A DNA stretch of 64,000 nt, taken from NCBI RefSeq assembly GCF_015704895.1, contig NZ_JADQWB010000021.1, positions 1 to 64,000 of the forward strand, given 5' to 3'. The notes under the pieces are model-generated. The model was not told where the DNA came from and made no database searches. It saw only the letters and a program-made list of their open reading frames with translations. The position numbers and the translations under genes were made by a program. This DNA comes from Agrobacterium leguminum (GTDB lineage Bacteria > Pseudomonadota > Alphaproteobacteria > Rhizobiales > Rhizobiaceae). This document shows positions 1-8,948 of the stretch, piece after piece; position 1 is the first letter of the stretch, and every line of letters begins with the position of its first letter.

Positions 1-64
1 GGAGCAGGCAGGGCCTTGCTTGATCTCGGCTGCGTAAACCAGTCCGGAAATACGGCCACCTGCC

Positions 65-98
65 TGCATAGGCCGGGATGCGCATCCCGGCCTATGCA
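65..98. repeat. Perfect 34-bp palindrome
   Basis: Two 17-base arms (65-81 and 82-98) are exact reverse complements with no spacer. The arms are GC-rich inside and end in TGCA. There is no T-run on either side, so it is not a standard intrinsic terminator. It lies about 95 bases beyond the gguC stop and could be a transcript-end hairpin or a protein-binding palindrome. Confidence 0.75.
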
Positions 99-143
99 TC
101 AAGTAAACCACAATAAGTCCACACAAGGCCGGTATGACGGATA

Positions 144-165
144 GAGGGAGCAAAATTGCCCCCTC
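144..165 (-). terminator. Hairpin downstream of gguC
   Basis: A 10-bp stem with one mismatch and a two-base loop (arms 144-153 and 156-165) lies 27 bases beyond the gguC stop. There is no clear T-run on the minus strand, so it may act as a 3' end stabiliser or a weak terminator of the chvE-ggu transcript. Confidence 0.4.
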
Positions 166-191
166 GACCATTAGCATGTCCGGTCCGCAGA

Positions 192-1187
192 TCAGATCTG
201 CCGAACGGTGATCTCTTCTTCCGCATCCACGGCCAGCGGGTTCTTCAGCGGCAGGCCGAAACCGGCGGCTTCGATCTCGAAGACGTCGCCCGCTTCCGGC
301 TTGATGCCTTCTGCGAAGGAAAGCGTCGCGGTGCCGAACATGTGCACATGCACGTCGCCGGGCGCGCGGAACAGGCCGTATTTGAAGTGGTGATATTCGA
401 GGTTCGCGAAGGTGTGGGACATGTTGTCCTCACCCGAAACGAAGGGCTTTTCGAAGATGACCTTGTCGCCGCGACGGATGCGCGAGGTGCCGCGAATATC
501 GGACGGCGGAGCGCCGACGCGGATTTCCGGACCGAAGCTTGCCGGGCGCAGCTTGGAATGGGCGAGATAGAGATAGTTGATCCGCTCGGTGACGTGATCG
601 GAAAACTCGTTCGAGACGGCAAAGCCGATGCGCACCGCTTCGCCCTTGTCGGAGATCACATAGATGCCGGCCATTTCCGGCTCTTCGCCGCCATCGAGCG
701 CGAAGGAGGGAGAGGTGAGAGCCGCACCCGGTGCTGCCGCCACATGGCCGTTGCCCTTGTAGAACCATTCGGGCTGAACGCCCTTTTCGCCGGCCTTGGG
801 CTTGCCGTTTTCGAGACCCATGCGGAACATCTTCATGGAGTCCGTCAGGCTTTCCTCGGCGGCTTCCGTGGTCTTCTTGTGCATGCTGTCGCGGGTCGCG
901 GCCGAACCCAGATGGGTAAGGCCCGTGCCGGTCAGATGCAGATGCGCCGGATCGGGATGGGTGATCGGCGGCAGGAAACGGCCTTCGGCATAGGCCTTTT
1001 CGAGATCGACGGCATCGCCGAGACCATGGGCGGAAATGACATCGGCAAGGCTCTTGCCGCCATTGGCGGCTTCCATGGCGAGCGCATAAACCGACGCCGC
1101 ACCCTTGACGGCCTGCGCCTGCCCGCCTTCTTCGCGAACGGCTACGATGATCTTGCCACTGGCATCCTTGATCTGTGAAATAAGCAC
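192..1187 (-). CDS. gguC: GguC, FAH/AraD1-family protein of the chvE operon
   Basis: Last gene of the chvE-gguA-gguB-gguC operon. The 331-residue protein belongs to the fumarylacetoacetate-hydrolase-like AraD1 group, which is tied to sugar-acid (arabonate/galactonate-type) breakdown; its exact reaction is not visible from the sequence. The start chosen is GTG at 1187: it is preceded by GGAGGAAGG about seven bases upstream, and the product then begins MLISQIKDASG. An in-frame ATG at 1238 would add 17 atypical residues without a good ribosome site. The gene follows gguB after a gap of about 120 bases and is probably co-transcribed with it. Linkage to a sugar ABC transporter supports a catabolic role for an imported sugar. 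Confidence 0.85.
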   Translation of the reverse strand: MLISQIKDASGKIIVAVREEGGQAQAVKGAASVYALAMEAANGGKSLADVISAHGLGDAVDLEKAYAEGRFLPPITHPDPAHLHLTGTGLTHLGSAATRDSMHKKTTEAAEESLTDSMKMFRMGLENGKPKAGEKGVQPEWFYKGNGHVAAAPGAALTSPSFALDGGEEPEMAGIYVISDKGEAVRIGFAVSNEFSDHVTERINYLYLAHSKLRPASFGPEIRVGAPPSDIRGTSRIRRGDKVIFEKPFVSGEDNMSHTFANLEYHHFKYGLFRAPGDVHVHMFGTATLSFAEGIKPEAGDVFEIEAAGFGLPLKNPLAVDAEEEITVRQI

Positions 1188-1306
1188 GGGATTTCCTTCC
1201 TCCGGCGCAACGCGCCTTGTCTCTTCTAAGCGGCGCATAACGCCTGCACCTTATGAAAGTGGCCGGAAACCGGCCACTTTTTTGACTTGCTATGTGGGTT
1301 GGGCAA

Positions 1307-2503
1307 TCAGCCCTTGTTCTTGTTGTAGACGTCGAAGAACACGGCGGCGAGCAGCACGAGGCCCTTGACCATCTGCTGGAAGTCGATGCCGAGGCCGACG
1401 ATCGACATGCCGTTGTTCATGACACCCATGATGAAGGCGCCGATGACCGCGCCGGTGATCTTGCCCACGCCGCCGGATGCCGAAGCGCCGCCGATGAAGC
1501 AGGCCGCGATAACGTCAAGCTCGAAGCCCACACCCGCCTTCGGCGTCGCCGAGTTGAGGCGTGTCGCGATGATCATGCCGGCAAGACCGGCCAGCACGCC
1601 CATGTTGACGAAGGTGAGGAAGCTCAGGCGCTCGGTATTGATGCCGGAAAGCTTGGTCGCCTTTTCATTGCCGCCCATCGCATAGATGCGACGGCCGATG
1701 GTGGTGCGGCGGGTCACGAAGCTATAGAGCGCAACGAGAACAAGCATCACGATCAGCACGTTGGGCAGGCCGCGATAGGTGGAAAGCTGGTAGCCGAGGA
1801 ACAGGATCGCGGCCGAAATCAAAAGGTTCTGGGCGATGAAGAAACCGAAAGGCTCGACATCGATACCGTGCTTCACGTTCACGACGCGACGGCGCCATGC
1901 GAGATAGAACAGCACGACCGTAATCAGTACCGTCAGGATCATCGAGGTGGTGTTGAGACCTTCAATGCCGCCGATATCGGGCAGGAAGCCGGTGCTGATG
2001 ATCTGGAAATCGGTCGGGAACGGACCGATGTTCTTGCCGCCGAGCACGAACAGCGTCAGGCCGCGGAACACCAGCATGCCCGCCAGCGTCACGATGAACG
2101 ACGGAATGCGGTGATAGGCGATCCAGTAACCCTGTGCAGCACCGATGATGCCGCCGATGACGAGACAAATCAGCGCCGCAAGGAACGGGTTCATGCCCCA
2201 TTGCACGGTCAATATGGCCGCTATCGCGCCGACAAAGGCGACGATGGAGCCGACCGAAAGGTCGATATGCCCGGCCACGATGACGAGCAGCATGCCCAGC
2301 GCCATGATGACGATGAACGAGTTCTGCAGGATGAGGTTGGTCAGGTTCACAGGGCGGAACAGGATGCCGCCGGTGTAGAACTGGAAGAAAACCATGATGG
2401 CGACGAGCGCGATCAGCATGCCGTATTCGCGGATATTGGAGCGAATATACGACCCGACCGAGATGACGTTACTTTCTTCGTTTGTTGTGTTTGCCGAACT
2501 CAT
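1307..2503 (-). CDS. gguB: GguB, sugar ABC transporter permease
   Basis: Inner-membrane permease of the ChvE-GguAB importer, 398 residues. It belongs to the XylH/RbsC/AraH type (BPD_transp_2), with many hydrophobic segments and the family stretch [16 protein letters not shown] near residues 82-97. The ATG at 2501-2503 overlaps the gguA stop in an ATGA arrangement, which indicates translational coupling. Its substrate range follows that of the binding protein ChvE (galactose, arabinose, glucose and related sugars, known from Agrobacterium). The length and membrane pattern are normal for the family, and nothing is broken. Confidence 0.93.
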   Translation of the reverse strand: MSSANTTNEESNVISVGSYIRSNIREYGMLIALVAIMVFFQFYTGGILFRPVNLTNLILQNSFIVIMALGMLLVIVAGHIDLSVGSIVAFVGAIAAILTVQWGMNPFLAALICLVIGGIIGAAQGYWIAYHRIPSFIVTLAGMLVFRGLTLFVLGGKNIGPFPTDFQIISTGFLPDIGGIEGLNTTSMILTVLITVVLFYLAWRRRVVNVKHGIDVEPFGFFIAQNLLISAAILFLGYQLSTYRGLPNVLIVMLVLVALYSFVTRRTTIGRRIYAMGGNEKATKLSGINTERLSFLTFVNMGVLAGLAGMIIATRLNSATPKAGVGFELDVIAACFIGGASASGGVGKITGAVIGAFIMGVMNNGMSIVGLGIDFQQMVKGLVLLAAVFFDVYNKNKG

Positions 2504-4038
2504 GAGTTCTTCTCCCCTGAGCGCATGATAGCGCGCATGATGCTTTCCTGGCTCGCCTCTCCCTTCGGCAATTCAGCGACGATGCGGCCTTCGTTCATGA
2601 CGTAGATGCGGTCGCAATTGCCGAGCAGTTCTGGCATTTCCGATGAGATCATCAGAACGCCTTTGCCGTCGGCAGCGAGCTGGTTGATGATGGTGTAGAT
2701 TTCGTATTTCGCGCCGACATCGATACCGCGGGTCGGTTCATCGAGGATCAGCACGTCGGGATTGGAGAACAGCCACTTGGAGAGCACGACCTTCTGCTGG
2801 TTGCCGCCCGAAAGATTGACCGTTTCCTGAAAAATCCCCGACGAGCGGATGCGCAGGCGCGTGCGAAAATCGCTCGCCACCTTCATTTCCTTGATGTCGT
2901 CGATGATGCTGGCACTCGACACGCCGGCCAGATTGGCAAGCGTGGTATTGTGCAGAATGTTGTCGTTAAGCACGAGACCGAGATGCTTGCGGTCTTCCGT
3001 GACATAGGCCAGACCGGCATCGATGGCCTTGCGCACGGTGCTGACATCGACCGGCTTGCCGTCGATCAGCACTTCGCCGCTGATCTTGTGGCCATAGGAC
3101 TTGCCGAACACGCTCATGGCGAATTCGGTGCGCCCGGCACCCATCAGACCGGCAATGCCGACGACTTCGCCCTTGCGCACGGTAACGTTGATATCGTGCA
3201 GAACCTGGCGGTCGCGGTGCTGCTGGTGATAGGCGTTCCAGTTCTTCACTTCGAGAATGGTCTCGCCGATCGGCACGTCGCGCGGCGGATAACGATCCTC
3301 GAGATCGCGCCCCACCATGTTGCGGATGATGACATCCTCGCTGATTTCTTCCTGATGACAGTCGAGCGTCTTCACCGTCATGCCGTCGCGCAAAACGGTG
3401 ATCTGGTCGGCCACCTTGCGCACTTCGTTCAGCTTGTGGGTGATGATGATCGAGGTCATGCCCTGCTTGCGGAATTCCATCAGCAGGTTCAGCAGCGCCT
3501 CGGAATCGCTTTCGTTAAGCGAAGCCGTCGGCTCATCGAGGATGAGCAGCTTCACGCTCTTCGACAGCGCCTTGGCGATTTCGACCAGCTGCTGCTTGCC
3601 CACACCGATATCGGTGATCAGCGTCTCCGGCGATTCCTTCAGGCCCACCTTCTTTAAAAGTTCGCGGGTACGGTTGAAGGTCTGCTGCCAGCTGATGACG
3701 CCGCTCGAAGCGACCTCGTTGCCGAGGAAGATGTTTTCCGCAATCGACAGGAGCGGCACGAGCGCCAACTCCTGGTGAATGATGATGATACCAATATCTT
3801 CACTGTCGTTGATGGCGCGAAAATTCCGCACTGCGCCTTCATAGTGGATTTCGCCCTCATAGGTGCCGGCGGGGTAAACACCGGAAAGGACCTTCATCAA
3901 GGTCGACTTCCCCGCGCCGTTCTCACCGACGAGTGCGTGGATCTCACCCTCTTTAACCTTGAGGTTGACGTTCTCAAGCGCTTTCACGCCCGGAAACGTC
4001 TTGGTGATGTTCCGCATTTCGAGAATGGTATTGGCCAT
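2500..4038 (-). CDS. gguA: GguA, sugar ABC transporter ATP-binding protein
   Basis: Cytoplasmic ATPase of the sugar importer, 512 residues, with two ABC domains in tandem as in XylG/AraG. The first domain has Walker [10 protein letters not shown] (residues about 37-45) and Walker [11 protein letters not shown]; the second keeps the LSGGNQQK signature and LILDEPTRG. The start is ATG at 4038, giving [16 protein letters not shown] longer reading from TTG at 4104 would run across the chvE terminator hairpin and adds nothing typical of the family. The gene lies 90 bases downstream of chvE beyond a terminator-like hairpin, so it is probably expressed at a lower level than chvE. Confidence 0.93.
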   Translation of the reverse strand: MANTILEMRNITKTFPGVKALENVNLKVKEGEIHALVGENGAGKSTLMKVLSGVYPAGTYEGEIHYEGAVRNFRAINDSEDIGIIIIHQELALVPLLSIAENIFLGNEVASSGVISWQQTFNRTRELLKKVGLKESPETLITDIGVGKQQLVEIAKALSKSVKLLILDEPTASLNESDSEALLNLLMEFRKQGMTSIIITHKLNEVRKVADQITVLRDGMTVKTLDCHQEEISEDVIIRNMVGRDLEDRYPPRDVPIGETILEVKNWNAYHQQHRDRQVLHDINVTVRKGEVVGIAGLMGAGRTEFAMSVFGKSYGHKISGEVLIDGKPVDVSTVRKAIDAGLAYVTEDRKHLGLVLNDNILHNTTLANLAGVSSASIIDDIKEMKVASDFRTRLRIRSSGIFQETVNLSGGNQQKVVLSKWLFSNPDVLILDEPTRGIDVGAKYEIYTIINQLAADGKGVLMISSEMPELLGNCDRIYVMNEGRIVAELPKGEASQESIMRAIMRSGEKNS

Positions 4039-4082
4039 ATCGCAATCCAGCGCCCGATTAATTCCGGCGTTTTTATTTTTAT

Positions 4083-4113
4083 GGAAAAACGGGGATGACG
4101 CCAAGCCATCCCC
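4083..4113 (-). terminator. Intrinsic terminator-like hairpin between chvE and gguA
   Basis: On the minus strand a GGGGATG/CATCCCC stem with a nine-base loop is followed directly by GTTTTTC. This is the form of a rho-independent terminator, yet gguA starts only about 50 bases further on. It probably stops part of the transcription, so that the binding protein is made in excess over the membrane and ATPase subunits. Confidence 0.7.
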
Positions 4114-4128
4114 GCATGTGTGTCGAGC

Positions 4129-5193
4129 TTATTTCAGCTGGTCTTCCTTGTAGTAACCGCCATCGACGAGAACCTGCTTGTAGTTCTCCTTGGTCACTGC
4201 AACCGGCTTCAGCAGGTAGGAGGGAACGACCTTGACGCCATTTTCATAGGTCTTGGTGTCGTTCACTTCCGGCTCCTTGCCCTGCAGAACGGCGTTGACC
4301 ATGTTCACGGTCACCTTGGCGAGTTCGCGGGTGTCCTTGAAGATGGTGGAGTACTGTTCGCCGGCAATGATCGACTTGACGGAAGGAACTTCAGCGTCCT
4401 GACCGGAAACGACCGGCAGCGGCTGGTCCTTCGTGCCATAACCAACGCCCTTCAGCGAGGAGATGATGCCGATGGAGAGACCGTCGTAAGGCGACAGAAC
4501 GGCGTCAACCTTGGCGTCGGTGTAATAAGCCGACAGCAGGTTGTCCATGCGGGCTTGGGCCGTTGCCGGGTCCCAACGCAGCGTACCGACCTTGTCCATG
4601 CCGGTCTGGCCGGACTTCACCACGAGCTTGCCGCTGTCGATGTAAGGCTGGAGAACCGACATCGCGCCGTCATAGAAGAAGAAGGCGTTGTTGTCGTCCG
4701 GGGAGCCGCCGAAGAGCTCGATGTTGAACGGGCCCTTGCCGTCCTTCAGGCCGAGCTTGTCGACGATCGAAGTCGCCTGCAGAACGCCAACCTGGAAGTT
4801 GTCGAAGGTGGCGTAGTAGCTGACGTCGCCGCTGTTGCGGATCAGGCGGTCATAAGCGATGACCTTGATGCCCTGCTCGCCGGCCTGCTTCAGGACGTCC
4901 GACAGCGTCGTGCCGTCGATCGATGCGATCACGAGGACCTTGACGCCCTTGGTGACCATGTTTTCGATCTGGGAAAGCTGGTTCGGAATATCGTCATCGG
5001 CATATTGCAGGTCGGTCGTGTAACCGGCTTCCTGCAGCTGCTTCACGATGTTGTTGCCGTCGTCGATCCAGCGTGCGGACGACTTGGTCGGCATGGCGAT
5101 ACCAACGGAACCCTTGTCCTGTGCGAAAGCCGGCACTGCGAAAGAAGCAGCACCGATGGCACAAGCTGCCATCAGCGAAATAATGGACTTCAT
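4129..5193 (-). CDS. chvE: ChvE, periplasmic sugar-binding protein and virulence sugar sensor
   Basis: Secreted monosaccharide-binding protein of 354 residues. A signal peptide of about 25 residues ends in VPAFAQ before [10 protein letters not shown]. The mature part is a periplasmic binding protein of the xylose/galactose type (XylF/MglB-like). In Agrobacterium ChvE binds several aldoses, delivers them to GguAB, and interacts with VirA to boost virulence-gene induction. The virA/virG genes are plasmid-borne and not in this window. It is the first gene of the operon and is divergent from gbpR, whose product activates chvE in response to sugars in the known system. Order, length and neighbours match the described chvE locus. 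Confidence 0.96.
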   Translation of the reverse strand: MKSIISLMAACAIGAASFAVPAFAQDKGSVGIAMPTKSSARWIDDGNNIVKQLQEAGYTTDLQYADDDIPNQLSQIENMVTKGVKVLVIASIDGTTLSDVLKQAGEQGIKVIAYDRLIRNSGDVSYYATFDNFQVGVLQATSIVDKLGLKDGKGPFNIELFGGSPDDNNAFFFYDGAMSVLQPYIDSGKLVVKSGQTGMDKVGTLRWDPATAQARMDNLLSAYYTDAKVDAVLSPYDGLSIGIISSLKGVGYGTKDQPLPVVSGQDAEVPSVKSIIAGEQYSTIFKDTRELAKVTVNMVNAVLQGKEPEVNDTKTYENGVKVVPSYLLKPVAVTKENYKQVLVDGGYYKEDQLK

Positions 5194-5427
5194 TAACTCT
5201 CTCCCTTGAGCCCTTCTCTGGAGCCCGCATGCTGCGGTGCACCATGAAATTCATGCCGTCAGAGGAAGAAGCCGCATTGCGCTCATTCCGATTTCGCAAT
5301 TGCGAAATGGAACAGCTGCCGCTCCTCCCCGGCATTCCGCAAATTGTTCTGAATCCATATAACTGTCAAATAGAATAAATCAGTTTCCATATATCAATTA
5401 TGATATATTAAATCGATACAAAAACCG
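5194..5427. promoter_or_regulatory. chvE-gbpR divergent promoter region
   Basis: AT-rich spacer between two divergent genes. It contains an interrupted palindrome at 5389-5408 (ATATATCA-N4-TGATATAT), which is a reasonable binding site for a LysR-type regulator such as GbpR. Promoter hexamers could not be assigned with confidence. Known biology places GbpR control of chvE in this interval; the particular site is an inference. Confidence 0.55.
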
Positions 5428-6453
5428 ATGAGGGGTATAAAACCACGGATGAACAACCAAAAAGTGTATGAGCAGGCGCAAACAACGGATGCCCTTTTCG
5501 TCTTTGAGGACAACCCTTTGCTGCGGGCCGGATTGAAGATGAGCCACCTGCGCATGCTGGTCATGATCGAGGAGCACGGGCAGGTCAGCGCGGCCGCCGC
5601 CGCCATGAACATGACGCAGCCAGCAGCCTCGCGCATGCTCTCGGAAATGGAGGCGATCGTCAAATCACCCCTTTGTCAGCGAGCCTCGCGCGGCGTGGTG
5701 CTGACGAAATTCGGCGAGGCGCTGGCGCGGCGCGCGCGCACCATATTGCTGGAACTGCGCGAGGCGAGCCGCGAGCTGAACCAGATGAAATCCGGCAGCG
5801 GCGGCTCGGTCTATATCGGCGCCGTCACCGCGCCTGCCATCAGCCTCGTGGTTCCCGCCATAAGGCGCGCCATGGACACCTATCCCGGCATCGAAATCAA
5901 CGTGCAGGTGGAAAGCAGCAACGTGCTGGCCCGCGAACTGCTGGCGGCCCGGCACGATTTCATCATCGGCCGGATACCGGACGATTTCGATCCCGGCCTC
6001 TTTTCCATCCATGAAATCGGCATAGAGCGCGCCTGTCTGGTGGTGCGCGAAGGCCACCCCCTGCTTCGCGGCGAGCCCGTGACCCTGCAAGATCTCTCCG
6101 GTTACGACTGGGTCTTCCAGCCGCCCGGCGCGCTTTTGCGCAGAACCATGGAGGATGTGTTCCTCACCCATGGCGTCGCCATGCCGCGCAACGTCATCAA
6201 TACGCCATCCGTGGTGCTCACCCTTGCGCTTGTCTGCAATACGGACGCCATCGCCCCAATCGCGCAGGACATGGCCGAATTCGTTGCCGGCCAGCAGGCC
6301 GATATCGGCCGAACCCGGATATTGCCGACGGATTTCGAACTCGTCGTAAAGCCATACAGCATCATCACCACCAAGGGCCGTGTTTTGCCGCCCAGCGCCC
6401 GCCTGCTTTACGATCTGGTTCTGGATGAAAGCCGCAAGCTGACCGGCCCGTGA
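5428..6453 (+). CDS. gbpR: GbpR, LysR-type regulator of chvE
   Basis: LysR-family transcription factor of up to 341 residues. After an N-terminal extension of about 40 residues there is a winged-helix domain, with HLRMLVMIEEHGQVSAAAAA leading into MTQPAASRMLSEME. A periplasmic-binding-like effector domain follows. It is divergent from chvE with a 234-base spacer. In Agrobacterium GbpR activates chvE in response to arabinose and galactose. The start is uncertain: ATG at 5428 has no ribosome site, and ATG at 5449 has GAGGGG about 14 bases upstream. Starting at 5449 removes seven residues and does not alter the domain content. Confidence 0.88.
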   Translation: MRGIKPRMNNQKVYEQAQTTDALFVFEDNPLLRAGLKMSHLRMLVMIEEHGQVSAAAAAMNMTQPAASRMLSEMEAIVKSPLCQRASRGVVLTKFGEALARRARTILLELREASRELNQMKSGSGGSVYIGAVTAPAISLVVPAIRRAMDTYPGIEINVQVESSNVLARELLAARHDFIIGRIPDDFDPGLFSIHEIGIERACLVVREGHPLLRGEPVTLQDLSGYDWVFQPPGALLRRTMEDVFLTHGVAMPRNVINTPSVVLTLALVCNTDAIAPIAQDMAEFVAGQQADIGRTRILPTDFELVVKPYSIITTKGRVLPPSARLLYDLVLDESRKLTGP

Positions 6454-6524
6454 CGGCGGTAAGCCAGACACCACCTTCATGATCCATAAAGGCCGGATAG
6501 TCAGACCGGCGAGGGAAAAGCCGC

Positions 6525-7007
6525 ATGCTCTTCGGACAATCCGTCTTCCAGTCGGTCGTCGACAGGCTGAAACACGAAAAAGAAACGGAAGAGGAAGGTA
6601 CGGCGCCGCCACCGCCCGCCGGCCACCGCATTGCCGGTTTCAGCTCGGGCTTTGTTATCGATACACATATTGAAACGCCGCCGCCCGCGAACGGCAATCT
6701 CGATGCCTATCTCGCCTTCCTGGCCGACCCCGCGCCACCGCCGGAACCGGAGCCGGAGCCCGAACCGGAACCGATGCCGGCCCATCTCGAAAAGACGTCG
6801 CTTGCCGATGTTTCGGCGGAACTGGCGATCCACGACGCCGACACGGCCGCAACGCTTGCGGAAAAGCGCCGCGCCTTTGCCCGCCTCAATCATCCCGACC
6901 GGGTGAAACCGCAGTTCCGGCACAATGCGACGCTGCGCATGACAGCGGCCAATCTCCTGATCGACCAGGCGATCCGGATGCTGCGGGCGCGGGAGCATTT
7001 CCGGTAA
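6525..7007 (+). CDS. J-domain-like protein with a Pro-Glu repeat
   Basis: 160-residue probable cytoplasmic protein without a signal peptide or membrane segment. The C-terminal part has RRAFARLNHPDRV, with an HPD tripeptide at residues 123-125 between two helices, as in the J-domain that stimulates DnaK ATPase. An acidic proline-rich stretch made of repeated PE dipeptides occupies about residues 70-84 and separates this domain from the N-terminal part. The J-domain is degenerate (weak helix II/III), so it may instead be a general DnaJ-related scaffold. The gene stands alone after gbpR. Codon use looks native, and a GAGGG-type ribosome site precedes the ATG. Confidence 0.7.
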   Translation: MLFGQSVFQSVVDRLKHEKETEEEGTAPPPPAGHRIAGFSSGFVIDTHIETPPPANGNLDAYLAFLADPAPPPEPEPEPEPEPMPAHLEKTSLADVSAELAIHDADTAATLAEKRRAFARLNHPDRVKPQFRHNATLRMTAANLLIDQAIRMLRAREHFR

Positions 7008-7062
7008 AAGTGCCGGACAGCCTTATCTCGCAAAATACATGAAACGAAAGACAGGAGGCGCT

Positions 7063-7326
7063 TCAGCCCGCATCGTTCTTGTCGGTGGGCGCGCTTTCGG
7101 CGGCAGGCTCATCCGCGCCGTTTCCGCTTTTGGGAGCATCGCTTGCGGGTTTGAACTTCAGCAGCAATTCATAGGCCGCATAAGCGCCGATGCCGGCAAC
7201 GATGGTTCCCCAGAAAAACTCGCGATTGACGAATTCGATGACGGCCCATGCGGCGCAAAAGCCGACGATGAGCAACCGGACCCACAGGGGACGATAAAGC
7301 GGATGACTCGTATCGATATTCAGCAT
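7063..7326 (-). CDS. Small DUF3329-type membrane protein
   Basis: 87-residue protein beginning MLNIDTSHPLYRPLWVR. It has two closely spaced hydrophobic helices (about residues 14-30 and 36-52) and a charged, alanine-rich cytoplasmic tail. The layout of an N-terminal HPLYRPLWVR motif followed by FFWG resembles the DUF3329 domain, which elsewhere forms the N-terminal membrane part of PhoR-type kinases. No kinase domain is present here. An in-frame upstream start at 7431 would add 35 residues lacking the family pattern. Its function is unknown; the gene stands alone, convergent with the J-domain-like gene. Confidence 0.65.
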   Translation of the reverse strand: MLNIDTSHPLYRPLWVRLLIVGFCAAWAVIEFVNREFFWGTIVAGIGAYAAYELLLKFKPASDAPKSGNGADEPAAESAPTDKNDAG

Positions 7327-7581
7327 GGCGTTCCCGTCCCGGGCCTTTCCAGTCGATCGCATGATTGCGGTTCCACACCCAAAGGCGTGAAGATGCTTAT
7401 GCGTCTTGGCGGTTTCACAGGAAAATTGCAACGCAATTCAGCCCCGCTGCCGATCAGGCTGGCGTGAAAGACCAGCGCAGGAAGACCGTCGCCGATGCCG
7501 CAGGCAATGGGAAGACGGAACATCTGCGGATAGGCCGCACCCTGCGGCGACCCGCATCTGGATTGCCGCTCTCGTCGAAGG

Positions 7582-8088
7582 TCAGTCGCGCAGGCGTCCG
7601 AGCAGCGCCAGAAGCTGATCGCGGGCCTTCTTGCCGCCGATCCTGTCGATCAGCTTTTCCTCACGATCCCGCCAGGTGTTGGAAAGCCGGTCGAGAAGGC
7701 TGCTGCCCTCCTCCGTCATGTCGAGGAAATGGACGCGCCTGTCCTCTTCCGATTTGCGGCGGACGAGCAGTCCCTTCTCTTCCATGCTGTCGACGATGGC
7801 GACGAAATTGGCGCGCTGTATGCCGAGCGCTTCCGCCACATCGCTCTGCTTGAGGCCCTGATTGCCGCCGACGATGACGAGAACGGAAAAATCGGCCGGC
7901 CGCAATCCCTGCTCCGCCAGCACATCGGCAAAACCGTTTGCCACGGCAAGTTGCGAGTGCCGCAAATGATAGCTGATCGCAGTCGTCAGCAACCCATAGT
8001 CGATAGCCGTGATATGCGCCGCTTCCGCGCTGCCGCTTTCGGCCTTTTCCGTCCGCGGCCCGTTGCTGTGTGCCAATCGCAAAGCCAT
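7582..8088 (-). CDS. MarR-family transcriptional regulator
   Basis: 168-residue winged-helix regulator. The core is LRPADFSVLVIVGGNQGLKQ, then SDVAEALGIQRANFVAIVDSMEEKGLLVRR with the wing residues KSEEDRRVHFLDMTEEG; the DRR motif in the wing is characteristic of MarR proteins. A strong GGGGG site lies six bases before the ATG at 8088. MarR proteins usually repress a neighbouring efflux or catabolic gene in response to a phenolic ligand, but no obvious target is adjacent: the next gene on one side is the DUF3329 protein and on the other a tRNA. It may control itself or a distant gene. Confidence 0.88.
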   Translation of the reverse strand: MALRLAHSNGPRTEKAESGSAEAAHITAIDYGLLTTAISYHLRHSQLAVANGFADVLAEQGLRPADFSVLVIVGGNQGLKQSDVAEALGIQRANFVAIVDSMEEKGLLVRRKSEEDRRVHFLDMTEEGSSLLDRLSNTWRDREEKLIDRIGGKKARDQLLALLGRLRD

Positions 8089-8608
8089 CCGATCCCCCGC
8101 CTGATTCGTTCCTTTACCTTGTCGAAATCATAACCGACAACGTCACGAAACTGTATCCCAAATAAATGTAGATGATACTAATATTGTATAATAATTTGAC
8201 AGTTAATCGCCGGCAAAGCAAACCCGGACTCCGGATCGCCACCCGGCGAACGAAAAAAGTATGACTATTTACCCGCCAATTTTGAGGGGATAAAATCGCG
8301 TCCCGCGCCGTATTTGAAAGGCGTTGCCCTCATCCGACCGCCCCTTCGTGAAAGCGACAAAACAGCGGCCCGACCCGGCAATAACATACTACTTATAAGG
8401 GAAACCCTATTGCGGCAAAAAGACAATACGTCAAACGACGCATCGCCCTGCCGCCGTTGAAAGGCCCGCGACCACCCCAAAACAGGCCCCACGCCGGGCT
8501 CCGCCCAAAAACAGGCAACGTTTCGCAAATCTCTGATTTTTAGACATTGATGCGAAAACAAAGCTGGGGTATGAACCAACCGCTGCACGCGATTCAAGCG
8601 TGACCGCT
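8089..8608. other. 520-base intergenic stretch without a supported gene
   Basis: Holds the presumed marR promoter (AT-rich part at about 8140-8210) and the upstream region of the tRNA-Arg gene. A minus-strand reading frame at 8265-8612 lacks a ribosome site and family features and runs into the tRNA, so it was not called. Nothing else was recognised. Confidence 0.5.
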
Positions 8609-8685
8609 GCACCCGTAGCTCAGCTGGATAGAGTGTTGGATTCCGATTCCAAAGGTCACAGGTTCGAATCCTGTCGGGTGCGCCA
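8609..8685 (+). tRNA. tRNA-Arg (CCG anticodon)
   Basis: 77-base cloverleaf including the encoded CCA. The acceptor arms GCACCCG (8609-8615) and CGGGTGC (8675-8681) pair fully. The anticodon stem TTGGA/TCCAA closes the loop TTCCGAT, giving anticodon CCG. The T-arm holds GGTTCGAATCC. tRNA genes of this kind are frequent integration sites, and an accessory polysaccharide block lies directly downstream. Confidence 0.97.
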
Positions 8686-8687
8686 TT

Positions 8688-8710
8688 AAAATCAACTATC
8701 TATTGATTTT
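8688..8710 (+). terminator. Hairpin after tRNA-Arg
   Basis: AAAATCAA/TTGATTTT, an eight-base perfect stem with a seven-base loop, begins three bases after the tRNA CCA and ends in TTTT. The stem is AT-rich and therefore weak, but position and T-tract fit transcription termination of the tRNA. Confidence 0.5.
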
Positions 8711-8809
8711 CGAGTAACCAAGCATGAAGCCTTGAGCAGCTTGCTCTTCGATACGCCCGGAAGCCAACGCTTCTGAGGCCATGGTATAAGCAATTTCAGA
8801 CATCGCCAT
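8696..8809 (-). pseudogene. Possible gene remnant of 37 codons
   Basis: A short minus-strand frame reads MAMSEIAYTMASEALASG and continues to GYSKINR before a stop. It has a plausible amphipathic composition, but there is no ribosome site and an in-frame stop lies just upstream of its ATG. It could be the 3' end of a lost gene at the left edge of the accessory block. The family was not recognised, and it may be chance. Confidence 0.2.
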
Positions 8810-8948
8810 ATGGCTTCAGGCAACATCGTTGATCGTACATTTACTGCACGCGCTCGACACAGCCGATGGGTCGCATCTGCTCGAAACCGCACCGGGATCC
8901 AGGCGACATTGAGAACATTCTTCGCTTTTTTGTGGATCGAGCTTTTAA

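Noticed and set aside
4129-5193. T-DNA or vir region suggested by chvE
   Set aside because: chvE is chromosomal in Agrobacterium, and no vir genes or border repeats are in the window.
8265-8612. 115-codon minus-strand frame before tRNA-Arg
   Set aside because: It runs into the tRNA gene, lacks a ribosome site and has no coherent domain.
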